Assembly: GCF_029223885.1 (NCBI RefSeq)
Contig: NZ_CP119409.1
Location: 336,001-400,000, forward strand
Source: Pararhizobium gei
GTDB lineage: Bacteria > Pseudomonadota > Alphaproteobacteria > Rhizobiales > Rhizobiaceae
Direction: 5' to 3'
Length of the DNA: 64,000 nucleotides
The number at the start of each line of letters is the position of its first letter. The stretch's first letter is position 1. Below the pieces are notes generated by a model. That model ran no database searches and was not told the DNA's origin. It saw only the letters and a list, made by a program, of their open reading frames with translations. Made by a program: the position numbers and the translations under genes. This document shows, one piece after another, positions 56,215 through 64,000 of the stretch.

Positions 56215-56791
56215 TATCAGTCCTCGATCGCGTTAAAGATGTAGATCCTAAAATGGGTCAGTTACACGGTCCAAATACCGTCACGAGAGCTATTTTAGCG
56301 TTCACTGATTCAAGTAATATATTTGACAGGCCGCAACAGATGGCGACGGTATGGGACGATATAATTTCGTCTTGTTGTAATCTGACCAAGTAAAGATGAT
56401 TAAATCCCATTTGGTCGAGCTGTTGTCAACAAATTGTTAATGATATTAAGATTTTGCCAGGAATATGCAAATCATATTTGGAGATCTAGTTAACTTGCTT
56501 TTGAAAAGAGGCGTTTTCGAAAGCCAGACCGCGCATTTTTATTGCAGCGCACCACGCCGATCTTGTCGGTTCCAGCAATGTCGTTTGCAGAGGTCTCGTC
56601 GAGCCGTGGTTTATTGGGTCGCGATCCGGGCTAGGCCAGTTTTCGAAAGCTTGTCGCGACACCGGAGAAATGATGTGCCGCCGCCTCTGTGGCCGGCATG
56701 CCGATAAATATGGTGAAGCGAACCCCGTCGTGGCTTCGTCGATCGAAGCAGCAACTGCGGTGTTAATTGTTTCAATACGGCTTTGAAAGAT
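56215..56791. other. AT-rich intergenic region between RTX gene and tRNA-Ala
   Basis: This 577-bp stretch is markedly AT-rich between 56220 and 56520 compared with the surrounding DNA and has no credible gene. It must hold the promoter of the 1588-aa RTX gene. A 12-bp direct repeat GTTTTCGAAAGC occurs at 56513-56524 and 56639-56650. Confidence 0.5.
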
Positions 56792-56867
<76 letters not shown>

Positions 56868-57014
56868 ATAACGGGTCCGGCTGAGCCGGTGTCCGGGAAG
56901 CCCGTCCGAAGCGCTTGGCCCCAGGCAGGTGCGGCTTCATACTTCCGCTTCCGGAAGATGGCAAGCCGAAAAAGACAAAGGGCAAAGTTTTTCTGAAAAG
57001 AGCCCGAAGCCTTT

Positions 57015-57049
57015 GCGTCCGCGTTCGTGAAATCCAGTCGCGCGGACGC
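57015..57049 (-). terminator. Stem-loop downstream of the TIGR02300 gene
   Basis: GCGTCCGCG (57015-57023) pairs with CGCGGACGC (57041-57049) about 20 bp after the stop of the minus-strand gene. There is no T-run, so termination is uncertain. Confidence 0.35.
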
Positions 57050-57069
57050 ATGTCTTTGAATCGAGGAGC

Positions 57070-57459
57070 TTAAACCTCGTCGTCGTCGTCAGAGACGCCG
57101 ATCAGGTCGGACAGGCCGTCCTCGTCGTCCTCGTCTGCTTCCAGGAACGTGTCGTCGTCATCGCCTTCGATCTCGACATCGTCGTCGCCCAGATCCGGAA
57201 TGTCGTCACCGCCGGCTGCTTCGCTGTCGGCATCCTCGAGCGACACCAGTTCGACTTCGGTGTTCTCGGTGTCGACTTCCGCCACTTCGTCTTCCTCGGC
57301 GGCTTTCTCCATCACCTTGGCGACGGACGTCTCTTCAAAGAAGGACAGGGGATAGGATTTGCCGGTATAGGGAGAAACGATCGGATCCTTGTTCAGGTCG
57401 TAAAACTTTCGGCCTGTCTCCGGATCGATACGTTTTGTTCCAAGTTCCGCTTTTGCCAC
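57070..57459 (-). CDS. TIGR02300 family (FYDLN acidic domain) protein
   Basis: A 129-residue protein. It starts with the family block AKAELGTKRIDPETGRKFYDLNKDPIVSP..., followed by a very acidic tail rich in Asp and Glu (about 60-129, with DIPDLGDDDVEIEGDDDD). The family is restricted to alphaproteobacteria and its function is unknown. The start is a GTG at 57459 with AGAGG eight bases upstream; the longer frame to 57495 does not fit relatives. Cysteines seen in some family members at the first turn are absent. It is divergent from cmk. Confidence 0.88.
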   Translation of the reverse strand: MAKAELGTKRIDPETGRKFYDLNKDPIVSPYTGKSYPLSFFEETSVAKVMEKAAEEDEVAEVDTENTEVELVSLEDADSEAAGGDDIPDLGDDDVEIEGDDDDTFLEADEDDEDGLSDLIGVSDDDDEV

Positions 57460-57754
57460 GGTCAAAGCCTCTTGAATGGCCGGGAGTACCGGCATTTGCC
57501 GGGATACCGGCGTTGTAGGTGAAATGAATTAGCCGGTCCCCATAGTCGTCTTGGCCTGATCTGTCAAAGCTTACTTTGCAGGGTCTTGAAAGTTTCGCTT
57601 CAGTGCCCGACGCGTTCAAGCCATATGCCTGTCTAAACTGCATCGTGGCACCGTGAGGGAAAAGAGCCCTTGTCCCAACGTCTCATTGCTGATGGCAATC
57701 CACTCCATTTTCCGTTAACAAACCGCGACCAGCAGGCTGTTGCAAGGATAGTTC
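57460..57754. other. Intergenic region upstream of cmk
   Basis: These 295 bp carry no gene. In many rhizobia aroA lies directly upstream of cmk; no trace of it was seen here. An inverted repeat CCGGCATTTGCCGG spans 57500-57513. AAGGA six bases before the cmk ATG is its ribosome binding site. Confidence 0.5.
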
Positions 57755-58381
57755 ATGATCATCGCCATCGACGGACCCGCCGCAGCAGGCAAGGGCACCT
57801 TGTCGCGCAGCATTGCCGAGGAATACGGGTTCCATCATCTCGATACGGGCCTGACCTACCGCGCCACGGCCAAGGCGCTGATCGACGCCGGCTACCCGCT
57901 GGACGAGGAGGCCTTGGCCGAGCGGATGGCCCGGAACGTCGAGCTTGCCGGGCTCGATCGATCCGTCCTGTCGGCCCATTCCATCGGCGAGGCCGCCTCG
58001 AAGATCGCGGTCATGCCATCGGTCCGCCAGGCGCTGGTCGAGGCGCAGCGCGCTTTTTCCGTCCGCGAACCAGGCACTGTGCTCGATGGCCGTGACATCG
58101 GCACCGTGGTTTGCCCTGACGCTCCGGTCAAACTCTATGTCACGGCGTCGGCCGAAGTCCGCGCCCGCCGCCGCTTCGACGAGATCGTCGCAAATGGCAC
58201 GCCGGCCGATTATCTGGAGATTCTGGCCGGCATCATAAAGCGTGACGAGCGCGACATGGAACGCGCCGACAGTCCGCTTCGCCCGGCTGAAGACGCGCAC
58301 TTGCTAGATACGTCCGAAATGAGTATAGAGGCCGCATTCCAGGCGGCGAAGACCATTATCGATGCCGCATTGAAGATATAG
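57755..58381 (+). CDS. cmk: Cytidylate kinase
   Basis: Cmk phosphorylates CMP and dCMP with ATP. The 208-residue protein has the P-loop GPAAAGKGT (about 7-15), the CMP-binding [11 protein letters not shown] (about 27-37) and [15 protein letters not shown] (about 108-122). [21 protein letters not shown] near the end is typical. Length is slightly below the usual 210-230. It precedes rpsA, the standard order. Confidence 0.96.
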   Translation: MIIAIDGPAAAGKGTLSRSIAEEYGFHHLDTGLTYRATAKALIDAGYPLDEEALAERMARNVELAGLDRSVLSAHSIGEAASKIAVMPSVRQALVEAQRAFSVREPGTVLDGRDIGTVVCPDAPVKLYVTASAEVRARRRFDEIVANGTPADYLEILAGIIKRDERDMERADSPLRPAEDAHLLDTSEMSIEAAFQAAKTIIDAALKI

Positions 58382-58503
58382 TCCGAGACACCATCCCCGC
58401 GCCGGATTTGCTCCCTTAACCCTTGGAGCGGATGGTTTTCGGACAGGTTCAACACCAACCCCCGGCGCCTGTGCGGTCATCTGACGGCACATCAGGAGTA
58501 TTC

Positions 58504-60207
58504 ATGTCTCAAGCCAACCCCACCCGCGACGATTTCGCAGCGATGCTGCAAGAGTCTTTTGCAACACAGGATCTTGCAGAAGGCTACGTCACCAAGGGTA
58601 TCGTAACGGCCATCGAGAAGGACGTCGCCATCGTCGACGTCGGTCTGAAGGTCGAAGGCCGCATCGCCCTCAAGGAATTCGGCGCCAAGGCCAAGGACGG
58701 CACGCTGAAGGTCGGCGATGAAGTCGAAGTCTATGTCGAGCGCATCGAAAATGCTCTGGGCGAAGCCGTTCTTTCGCGCGAAAAAGCTCGCCGCGAAGAG
58801 AGCTGGGTCCGTCTCGAAGTCAAGTTCGAAGCCGGAGAACGCGTCGAAGGCGTCATCTTCAACCAGGTCAAAGGTGGTTTCACCGTCGATCTGGATGGTG
58901 CCGTTGCCTTCCTGCCGCGTTCCCAGGTCGATATCCGCCCGATCCGCGACGTCACCCCGCTGATGCACAACCCGCAGCCCTTCGAAATCCTCAAGATGGA
59001 CAAGCGTCGCGGCAACATCGTTGTATCGCGCCGTACGGTTCTTGAAGAATCGCGTGCCGAACAGCGCTCGGAAATCGTCCAGAACCTCGAAGAAGGCCAG
59101 GTTGTTGACGGCGTCGTCAAGAACATCACCGATTACGGCGCGTTCGTCGATCTCGGCGGCATCGATGGTCTGCTTCATGTCACCGACATGGCATGGCGCC
59201 GCGTCAACCATCCGTCGGAAATCCTGAACATCGGCCAGCAGGTCAAGGTTCAGATCATCCGCATTAACCAGGAAACTCACCGTATCTCGCTCGGCATGAA
59301 GCAGCTCGAGTCGGATCCCTGGGATGGCATCGGTGCGAAGTACCCGGTCGGCAAGAAGATCTCCGGTACCGTCACCAACATCACCGACTACGGCGCATTC
59401 GTCGAGCTGGAGCCGGGCATCGAAGGCCTGATCCACATTTCGGAAATGTCCTGGACCAAGAAGAACGTTCATCCCGGCAAGATCCTGTCCACGACGCAGG
59501 AAGTCGACGTGGTGGTTCTCGAAGTCGATCCGACCAAGCGCCGCATCTCGCTCGGCCTCAAGCAGACGCTCGAGAATCCGTGGCAGGCCTTCGCGCACAG
59601 CCATCCGGCTGGCACGGAAGTTGAAGGCGAAGTCAAGAACAAGACCGAATTCGGCCTGTTCATCGGCCTCGACGGCGACGTCGATGGCATGGTGCATCTG
59701 TCGGATCTCGACTGGAACCGTCCGGGCGAGCAGGTCATCGAGGAATACAACAAGGGCGACATGGTCAAGGCCGTCGTTCTCGATGTGGACGTCGAAAAGG
59801 AGCGTATCTCGCTCGGCATCAAGCAGCTTGGCAAGGATGCGGTCGGCGACGCCGCTGCATCAGGCGATCTGCGCAAGAACGCCGTTGTCTCGTGTGAAGT
59901 GCTCGCCGTCAACGACGGTGGCATCGAAGTGAAGCTCGTCAACCACGACGACCTCACCTCGTTCATCCGCCGTGCCGACCTGTCGCGTGATCGTGACGAA
60001 CAGCGTCCGGAGCGTTTCTCCGTTGGTCAGATTGTTGACGCCCGCGTCACCAACTTCTCCAAGAAGGACCGCAAGGTCATGCTGTCGATCAAGGCGCTGG
60101 AAATCGCCGAAGAGAAGGAAGCCGTTGCTCAGTTCGGTTCGTCCGACAGTGGCGCTTCGCTCGGCGACATCCTGGGTGCTGCCCTGAAAAACCGCGGCGG
60201 CGAATAG
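58504..60207 (+). CDS. rpsA: 30S ribosomal protein S1
   Basis: S1 recruits mRNA to the 30S subunit. The 567-residue protein has six S1/OB-fold domains, visible as repeats of GxVxNITDYGAFVDLGGIDGLLHVTDMAW (third, about 200) and GTVTNITDYGAFVELEPGIEGLIHISEMSW (fourth, about 285). The start at 58504 (MSQANPTRDD) has AGGAG a few bases upstream; the open frame back to 58423 is non-coding. A bidirectional-looking terminator follows 17 bp after the stop. Confidence 0.97.
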   Translation: MSQANPTRDDFAAMLQESFATQDLAEGYVTKGIVTAIEKDVAIVDVGLKVEGRIALKEFGAKAKDGTLKVGDEVEVYVERIENALGEAVLSREKARREESWVRLEVKFEAGERVEGVIFNQVKGGFTVDLDGAVAFLPRSQVDIRPIRDVTPLMHNPQPFEILKMDKRRGNIVVSRRTVLEESRAEQRSEIVQNLEEGQVVDGVVKNITDYGAFVDLGGIDGLLHVTDMAWRRVNHPSEILNIGQQVKVQIIRINQETHRISLGMKQLESDPWDGIGAKYPVGKKISGTVTNITDYGAFVELEPGIEGLIHISEMSWTKKNVHPGKILSTTQEVDVVVLEVDPTKRRISLGLKQTLENPWQAFAHSHPAGTEVEGEVKNKTEFGLFIGLDGDVDGMVHLSDLDWNRPGEQVIEEYNKGDMVKAVVLDVDVEKERISLGIKQLGKDAVGDAAASGDLRKNAVVSCEVLAVNDGGIEVKLVNHDDLTSFIRRADLSRDRDEQRPERFSVGQIVDARVTNFSKKDRKVMLSIKALEIAEEKEAVAQFGSSDSGASLGDILGAALKNRGGE

Positions 60208-60224
60208 GCCTCTGCCTCTTGAAT

Positions 60225-60266
60225 GAAGAAGCCCGCGGGAAGCAATTTCCGCGGGCTTCTTCTTGC
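60225..60266. terminator. Intrinsic terminator between rpsA and a convergent gene
   Basis: GAAGAAGCCCGCGG (60225-60238) pairs perfectly with CCGCGGGCTTCTTC (60249-60262), with a ten-base loop and TTGCGTTCTTC after it. It can act for both rpsA (plus) and the 1086-aa gene (minus). Confidence 0.85.
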
Positions 60267-60283
60267 GTTCTTCTCAGTTTCGT

Positions 60284-63200
60284 TCAGCCAAGGCCGCCCA
60301 TATGGCGATAGAGGTCATAGGCGTCTGCAGTTTCCTCGCCGTCTGCCCCGTCGTCTTCGTCCGGTGTATTCGCAAACACCTCATCATCGCGGTGTCTTTC
60401 TTTGCCGGCGTCACCGCTTGGCGTTTCCTCGTCCTCGTCCGTCAGTTCCTCTTCAGTTTCGTTCGCTGTTGCGCCGTCCACGCCCCTGATCACGGCCGGA
60501 AGATAGGGGATCATGGCGAAAGGGAAGGCTTCCCTGAGGAATCCCGGGTCAGGATGGCGCAACAGCGGCACTTCCCGCACGTCCTGGAAGGGGGCCGTGC
60601 GGTTGGACATTGTCTTCTGGTCACGGAGTTCGTGTGCCTCTTGGGGATGCATGGTCCGGGCCTCACTCTCGAATTCTGTGGCCTGTATCTCGGTCTGGAG
60701 GAGCGGTGAAGCATCGGGCGGACTTTGGCGCGCGTCGCGCGCTGTCATGAGCCGTTCCGAAAATGGCTCGATGCCGCTGCCGCCCGGTGCCTTGAACACG
60801 GCGGCAAGACGCTCCGCCGGATCCTTGAGCAGAGGCAGGCTCTCCTTCGTCAGATCCTGAATTGTATCGAACAGGGCTCGCCAGCCGTCGTTTTCGCCAT
60901 CGGTCGGTCCGTCCTGGCGATTTGCCGGGAGGGACGGCGCTGGCAAAATGGCTTCCTTATCCATCGCCGCGAATTGGACGGGAACCGTATCGAATGCATC
61001 GATCGAAACCGGCGCGATCGGCAGGTTTCTGGACTGCGGCTCGGATGCATCGTGTTGCGGAGGCATTCTTGCCCCCGACCAATCCGCTACCGTGTTCAGG
61101 ATGTCGCGCCAGTCGCCGCTTGTCTGGTCTGTCGCCTGATGCTGTTCCTGATGGTTGCTGGACAGGGCAGGAGACGTTGCCGAGATTGCAGGCTGTGCCT
61201 GCTCCATGCGGTAGGCGGGCAGTGCGTTCGTTACCGATTTTGCGGCCGGCAGTCGCAGCGGAAGTGGCCCCGGTTCGGATGCATTATCTTGCGGGGGCAT
61301 CCTTTCCCCTGACCAATCCGGCACCGTGTTCAGGATGTCGCGCCAGTCGGCGCTTGTCTGACCCATCGCCTCATGCTGTTCCTGACGGTGGTTGGGCAGA
61401 AGAGGCGATGTTGCCGAAATTGCCGGCTGTGCCTGCTCCCGGTGGGCAGGCAGTGCGCCTGTTGGCGATACTGACGCTGGAAGCCGAAGCGCAATTGGCT
61501 TCGGTTCGGCCGCGCTTTTTCGCAAGGGTTCTTCATCCGCAGCCCGGTCGTTGACCCTGTTCGGCATGTCGTGACGATCGCCGCCACCGTGATTGACCGA
61601 TTGTTGCACCGCCGTCGTTTGCGCCAGCAGGCCGCCTGTCAAGGCAGCTGGAGCCGGCAATCGCAATGGCATGATCTGCGGTTGGGATGTGCCTTTCTGC
61701 AAGCGCGGCCTTTCCGTCCATTCGTGCAGCGTGTTCAAAATAGAACGCTGGTCGCCATGGTGGTGGTCCAACCGTTGACGCTGTTGCCGATCGGGGTCGG
61801 GTAGCACGAGAGAATTTGCCGGGGGTGTAGGCTTATCACGCCCGGTCGATGGCGCGACCTGCGATTCGGAGTCGCTTTTGCTGGATAAGGGCGCAATTTC
61901 CAGGCCGTCATCCGGCGCCTCCGCAATCAAGGTGGGGTTGCCGTCGTCTATAGTTGATAGATCGTTTCGATCAATTTCGGCCGAAGCGGAGGGTTGCGAA
62001 CCCGGAGCGGCCACGTCGTCGGGCTCGAATTGGGCAAGGAAAGCCTCCGCGTCAATATCGGCGGATGTGGGTGGAGGCATGTCGGAAAACTTCCTGTTTC
62101 CAGGCTCGTTTGTCTCTCCTTCTGGCAAAAGGCCTGCTTCGGAAGCATCTTTCGGGATTTCGTCAAATACCTGGTCTTGGGTATCCGCCGCAGAAGCATT
62201 GCCTGCGATCGTGTTCGTCGGCTGGGCCTGACTGTCAGAGGGAACTGCGTGCGGTTCTACCTCCAGGTCCCATTCGCCAAGGTCTTGCGGTCTGAACCCA
62301 TCGACTTCTGGCGACGGTTGGTTGGTGTGGCCCGGGATGTCGGGGAGGCCCGCGAGGTCCGGGAGGCGCGGGAGATCAGGGAGGGAGGCAAGCTGACCGG
62401 ACGGACCCCCCGTATTTTCAGTCAAAGACGCTCCATGAACGGCTTGTTCACCCGAAGCGGTTTCATGAGACGGGATCGTCTGACCCAGCACTTCCGCCGC
62501 GGTCGCCATGTCCTGCTTATTCACAACCGGGCGTTCTAGGAGCCCGTCTATGGAGGCTGACTGTTGCTGCTCCTCCGGCTGCTCGGTCGTGATGATCGCG
62601 TCTGTCGCGGGTGGGGAGTCTGTAGCCTGTTCCAGCTCGATTTCGTAAGCGAGCCGGCTATCGATGTCTCCGGACGCAATTTCCGAAACGAGCGACAAAG
62701 CTGCGGCGTCCGCCGCAAGAAAAGCCACTGCAGCCCTCAGGACGGGGAGGGGTTCCTCCTCAATACCTGCGGCGGCCGGAATGGCAAGGTTTTCGGTCCC
62801 AAGCTGCAGCGTCGTTCTCGTCGCCTCCGCTTCAGGCGACCGGACGATCGGCATAGTCTGCTCCGAAGAGAAGTTTCCTTTTGCTTCGACGTGACGCGGT
62901 GTTGTTTCTCCTGCCACGCCGAAGGCTGCTTTTAACGCCACCTGCAAGGGTTGCGGCCCGGCGGGCAGGGGGAACGCCGCCGGCAATGGCTGCTGGGTTG
63001 ACGGTTGACGGATTGGTATTGGCAGTGACAGTGTGCCTGGCACTGGGCGGGATATGGCCGGCCTGTTTTCTGCCGGTTGCGTCAGCGGTCGAGGCAGTAG
63101 AACCGGCGGCAGCAATCTGTCAGCAAGCCGGGCCGCTTCCACGATGCTCGTGCCCTTGATCGCGTCCACGAGAACTCGAATCGCAATCGTCAGGTTGCGC

Positions 63201-63544
63201 TGCCCCAGCTGCTTTTCCAGCGCAAGCCGGGCCGCCGGCGGAAGGGTCTCCAGGAAGACGGCGAGCCGTTTTGTGAAGTCGCGCGGCGTCTCGTGCAGCA
63301 GCGGCGGAAACTTGAGGATTTTCGACAGTGTTTCCAGCAGCCGTGCAAGCGCTTCTTTCGGCAGGGGTTGGCTGCCAATCATCTGGCGGTTTAAAATCTC
63401 CAGGATTTTGAGGATAGCGTCCGACGGGTTAGCGGAGGATCGGGGCGGACGAAGCGTAACGGGGGACGACGTGGTCGCTGCCTGCCGCGCGGGTGTCTGG
63501 ACAGCGACGGCCGAACCGGTGACGGGGAGATGGGGCATGCGCAT
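60284..63544 (-). CDS. Large, mostly disordered proline/glutamine-rich protein, unknown
   Basis: A 1086-residue protein. The N-terminal 160 residues are predicted helical (SDAILKILEILNRQM, RLALEKQLGQRNLTIAIRVLV). The rest is rich in Pro, Gln, Ser, Asp and Glu with no recognised domain. Residues about 680-835 contain two imperfect 77-78-residue repeats centred on QTSxDWRDILNTVxDWSGxRMPPQ. The tail (about 1040-1086) is strongly acidic. There is no signal peptide. The ATG at 63544 has GGAG seven bases upstream; an extension to 63673 is unlikely. Its length and disorder recall secreted effectors or hook-length/FliK-like proteins, but no such domain is visible. Function unassigned. Confidence 0.65.
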   Translation of the reverse strand: MRMPHLPVTGSAVAVQTPARQAATTSSPVTLRPPRSSANPSDAILKILEILNRQMIGSQPLPKEALARLLETLSKILKFPPLLHETPRDFTKRLAVFLETLPPAARLALEKQLGQRNLTIAIRVLVDAIKGTSIVEAARLADRLLPPVLLPRPLTQPAENRPAISRPVPGTLSLPIPIRQPSTQQPLPAAFPLPAGPQPLQVALKAAFGVAGETTPRHVEAKGNFSSEQTMPIVRSPEAEATRTTLQLGTENLAIPAAAGIEEEPLPVLRAAVAFLAADAAALSLVSEIASGDIDSRLAYEIELEQATDSPPATDAIITTEQPEEQQQSASIDGLLERPVVNKQDMATAAEVLGQTIPSHETASGEQAVHGASLTENTGGPSGQLASLPDLPRLPDLAGLPDIPGHTNQPSPEVDGFRPQDLGEWDLEVEPHAVPSDSQAQPTNTIAGNASAADTQDQVFDEIPKDASEAGLLPEGETNEPGNRKFSDMPPPTSADIDAEAFLAQFEPDDVAAPGSQPSASAEIDRNDLSTIDDGNPTLIAEAPDDGLEIAPLSSKSDSESQVAPSTGRDKPTPPANSLVLPDPDRQQRQRLDHHHGDQRSILNTLHEWTERPRLQKGTSQPQIMPLRLPAPAALTGGLLAQTTAVQQSVNHGGGDRHDMPNRVNDRAADEEPLRKSAAEPKPIALRLPASVSPTGALPAHREQAQPAISATSPLLPNHRQEQHEAMGQTSADWRDILNTVPDWSGERMPPQDNASEPGPLPLRLPAAKSVTNALPAYRMEQAQPAISATSPALSSNHQEQHQATDQTSGDWRDILNTVADWSGARMPPQHDASEPQSRNLPIAPVSIDAFDTVPVQFAAMDKEAILPAPSLPANRQDGPTDGENDGWRALFDTIQDLTKESLPLLKDPAERLAAVFKAPGGSGIEPFSERLMTARDARQSPPDASPLLQTEIQATEFESEARTMHPQEAHELRDQKTMSNRTAPFQDVREVPLLRHPDPGFLREAFPFAMIPYLPAVIRGVDGATANETEEELTDEDEETPSGDAGKERHRDDEVFANTPDEDDGADGEETADAYDLYRHMGGLG
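61040..61508. repeat. Two imperfect ~234-bp tandem units inside the large disordered-protein gene
   Basis: The segment CGTGTTCAGGATGTCGCGCC occurs near 61090 and 61325, within two units of about 234 bp (61040-61274 and 61275-61508). A third, much more diverged copy is recognisable near 61690-61750 (GTGTTCAAAATAGAACGCTG). Confidence 0.65.
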
Positions 63545-63864
63545 CGCGGTCTCCGTCAGGTTCGGTTGAAACAATCCTTTTCGATATCGGGCACCTGCAC
63601 GCGTTGAAGAGGATAGGAGCGCGTCATGCACATGTCTGTTGCTGGCTGCAGCCGAAAATGATCGCCGATCCACATTCGACTCGGCCCGTGATCAAAGATG
63701 ATATTGGGCGGAAAACATTGACAGAATATTAACCATAACGGAGGCCTGGATCGTCTGCCTGCAGGGGGCCGCAATATTCGATGCTTGCCGCCGTTTCGGC
63801 GCTCGCGTACAGCTGGCGAAGGCAGAATGCTGCCGCAGGCTGCTGCAGAGAATAGGCGAAGATC
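63545..63864. other. Divergent intergenic region before the phosphoribosyltransferase
   Basis: These 320 bp carry no credible gene. A consensus -35 box TTGACA (63718-63723) is present without a well-placed -10. Promoters for both flanking genes must lie here. Confidence 0.4.
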
Positions 63865-64000
63865 ATGTCCAATCTCATTCTCAATACGGACAGCTACAAG
63901 TTCAGCCACTTCCTGCAATATCCGCCCGGAACCTCCGCAATCTCGGCCTATATCGAGAGCCGTGGTCAATATGAGCAGCCCGACGTCCAGTTTTTCGGGC
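63865..64000 (+). CDS. Nicotinate/nicotinamide phosphoribosyltransferase, partial (3' end outside window)
   Basis: The first 45 residues (MSNLILNTDSYKFSHFLQYP, then a segment containing AYIESRG) match the opening of the NAMPT/nicotinate phosphoribosyltransferase family, which makes NMN or NaMN from the free base and PRPP. The TDSYKxxHxxQYP motif is diagnostic of the Nampt-like branch. The gene is cut by the window end, so active-site residues cannot be checked. Confidence 0.85.
   Translation, partial: MSNLILNTDSYKFSHFLQYPPGTSAISAYIESRGQYEQPDVQFFG

Noticed and set aside
56513..56650. 12-bp direct repeat GTTTTCGAAAGC as an attachment site pair
   Set aside because: Too short and not linked to the tRNA sequence or any integrase.

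Overview
The window reads as a chromosomal segment of an alphaproteobacterium in the Rhizobiaceae (Rhizobium/Agrobacterium/Ensifer relatives). The basis is a high-GC coding style, an Irr-type Fur regulator, the fabI-fabB-fabA block beside irr, two HWE-family histidine kinases, a TIGR02300 (FYDLN) protein near cmk-rpsA, and a UDP-glucuronate 4-epimerase of the rhizobial LpsL type. The genus cannot be fixed from the sequence alone.

Layout. 1-6.3 kb: a cut XRE-cupin regulator, lepA, a YegP-like protein, a two-gene unit (pentapeptide-repeat protein then hydrolase-TPR fusion) and a class I glutamine amidotransferase. 6.5-14.5 kb: the translation/RNA block rbfA-(151-aa ORF)-truB-(HWE kinase)-(SH3 protein)-rpsO-pnp-(RsmC-like methyltransferase), with clear terminators after rpsO and pnp. 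14.6-17.5 kb: a Sel1-repeat protein, a small membrane protein and htpG. 17.6-19.3 kb: an intracellular subtilase paired with a small protein resembling a free-standing subtilisin propeptide (I9), bounded by strong hairpins. 19.3-22.7 kb: fabI, fabB, fabA and irr. 22.7-29.5 kb: a TRIC channel, a YdcF protein, a TMEM43 protein, a PPP-type phosphatase, a UDP-GlcA epimerase, and an RcnR/DmeR-like metal sensor with a His-tailed MFS exporter.

29.9-38.5 kb is a nine-gene co-directional cluster: a polyamine-type ABC transporter (substrate-binding protein, two permeases, ATPase), a flavin monooxygenase-like enzyme, a CMD/AhpD-like protein pair, an XRE-cupin regulator and an octopine/nopaline dehydrogenase family enzyme. 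The layout suggests import and oxidative breakdown of an amine- or opine-like compound, sensed by the embedded regulator; the substrate is unknown. It is followed by kbl-tdh (threonine to glycine), a MATE exporter, a PAS-HWE kinase, an intergenic inverted-repeat element, and a methyltransferase divergent from a GlxA-like AraC regulator.

46.1-56.2 kb holds two very large RTX-type calcium-binding proteins (1712 and 1588 aa) built on internal tandem repeats (543-552 bp and 777 bp). Some units are essentially identical at DNA level, a sign of recent duplication or gene conversion. A tRNA-Ala(GGC) lies just beyond them. 57-64 kb: a TIGR02300 protein, cmk and rpsA (aroA, usually upstream of cmk in rhizobia, is not here), a 1086-aa disordered protein with internal repeats, and the start of a nicotinate/nicotinamide phosphoribosyltransferase gene cut by the window end.

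Most promising for new biology: the subtilase/I9-like pair, the opine-dehydrogenase/ABC/CMD cluster, and the repeat-expanding RTX pair.
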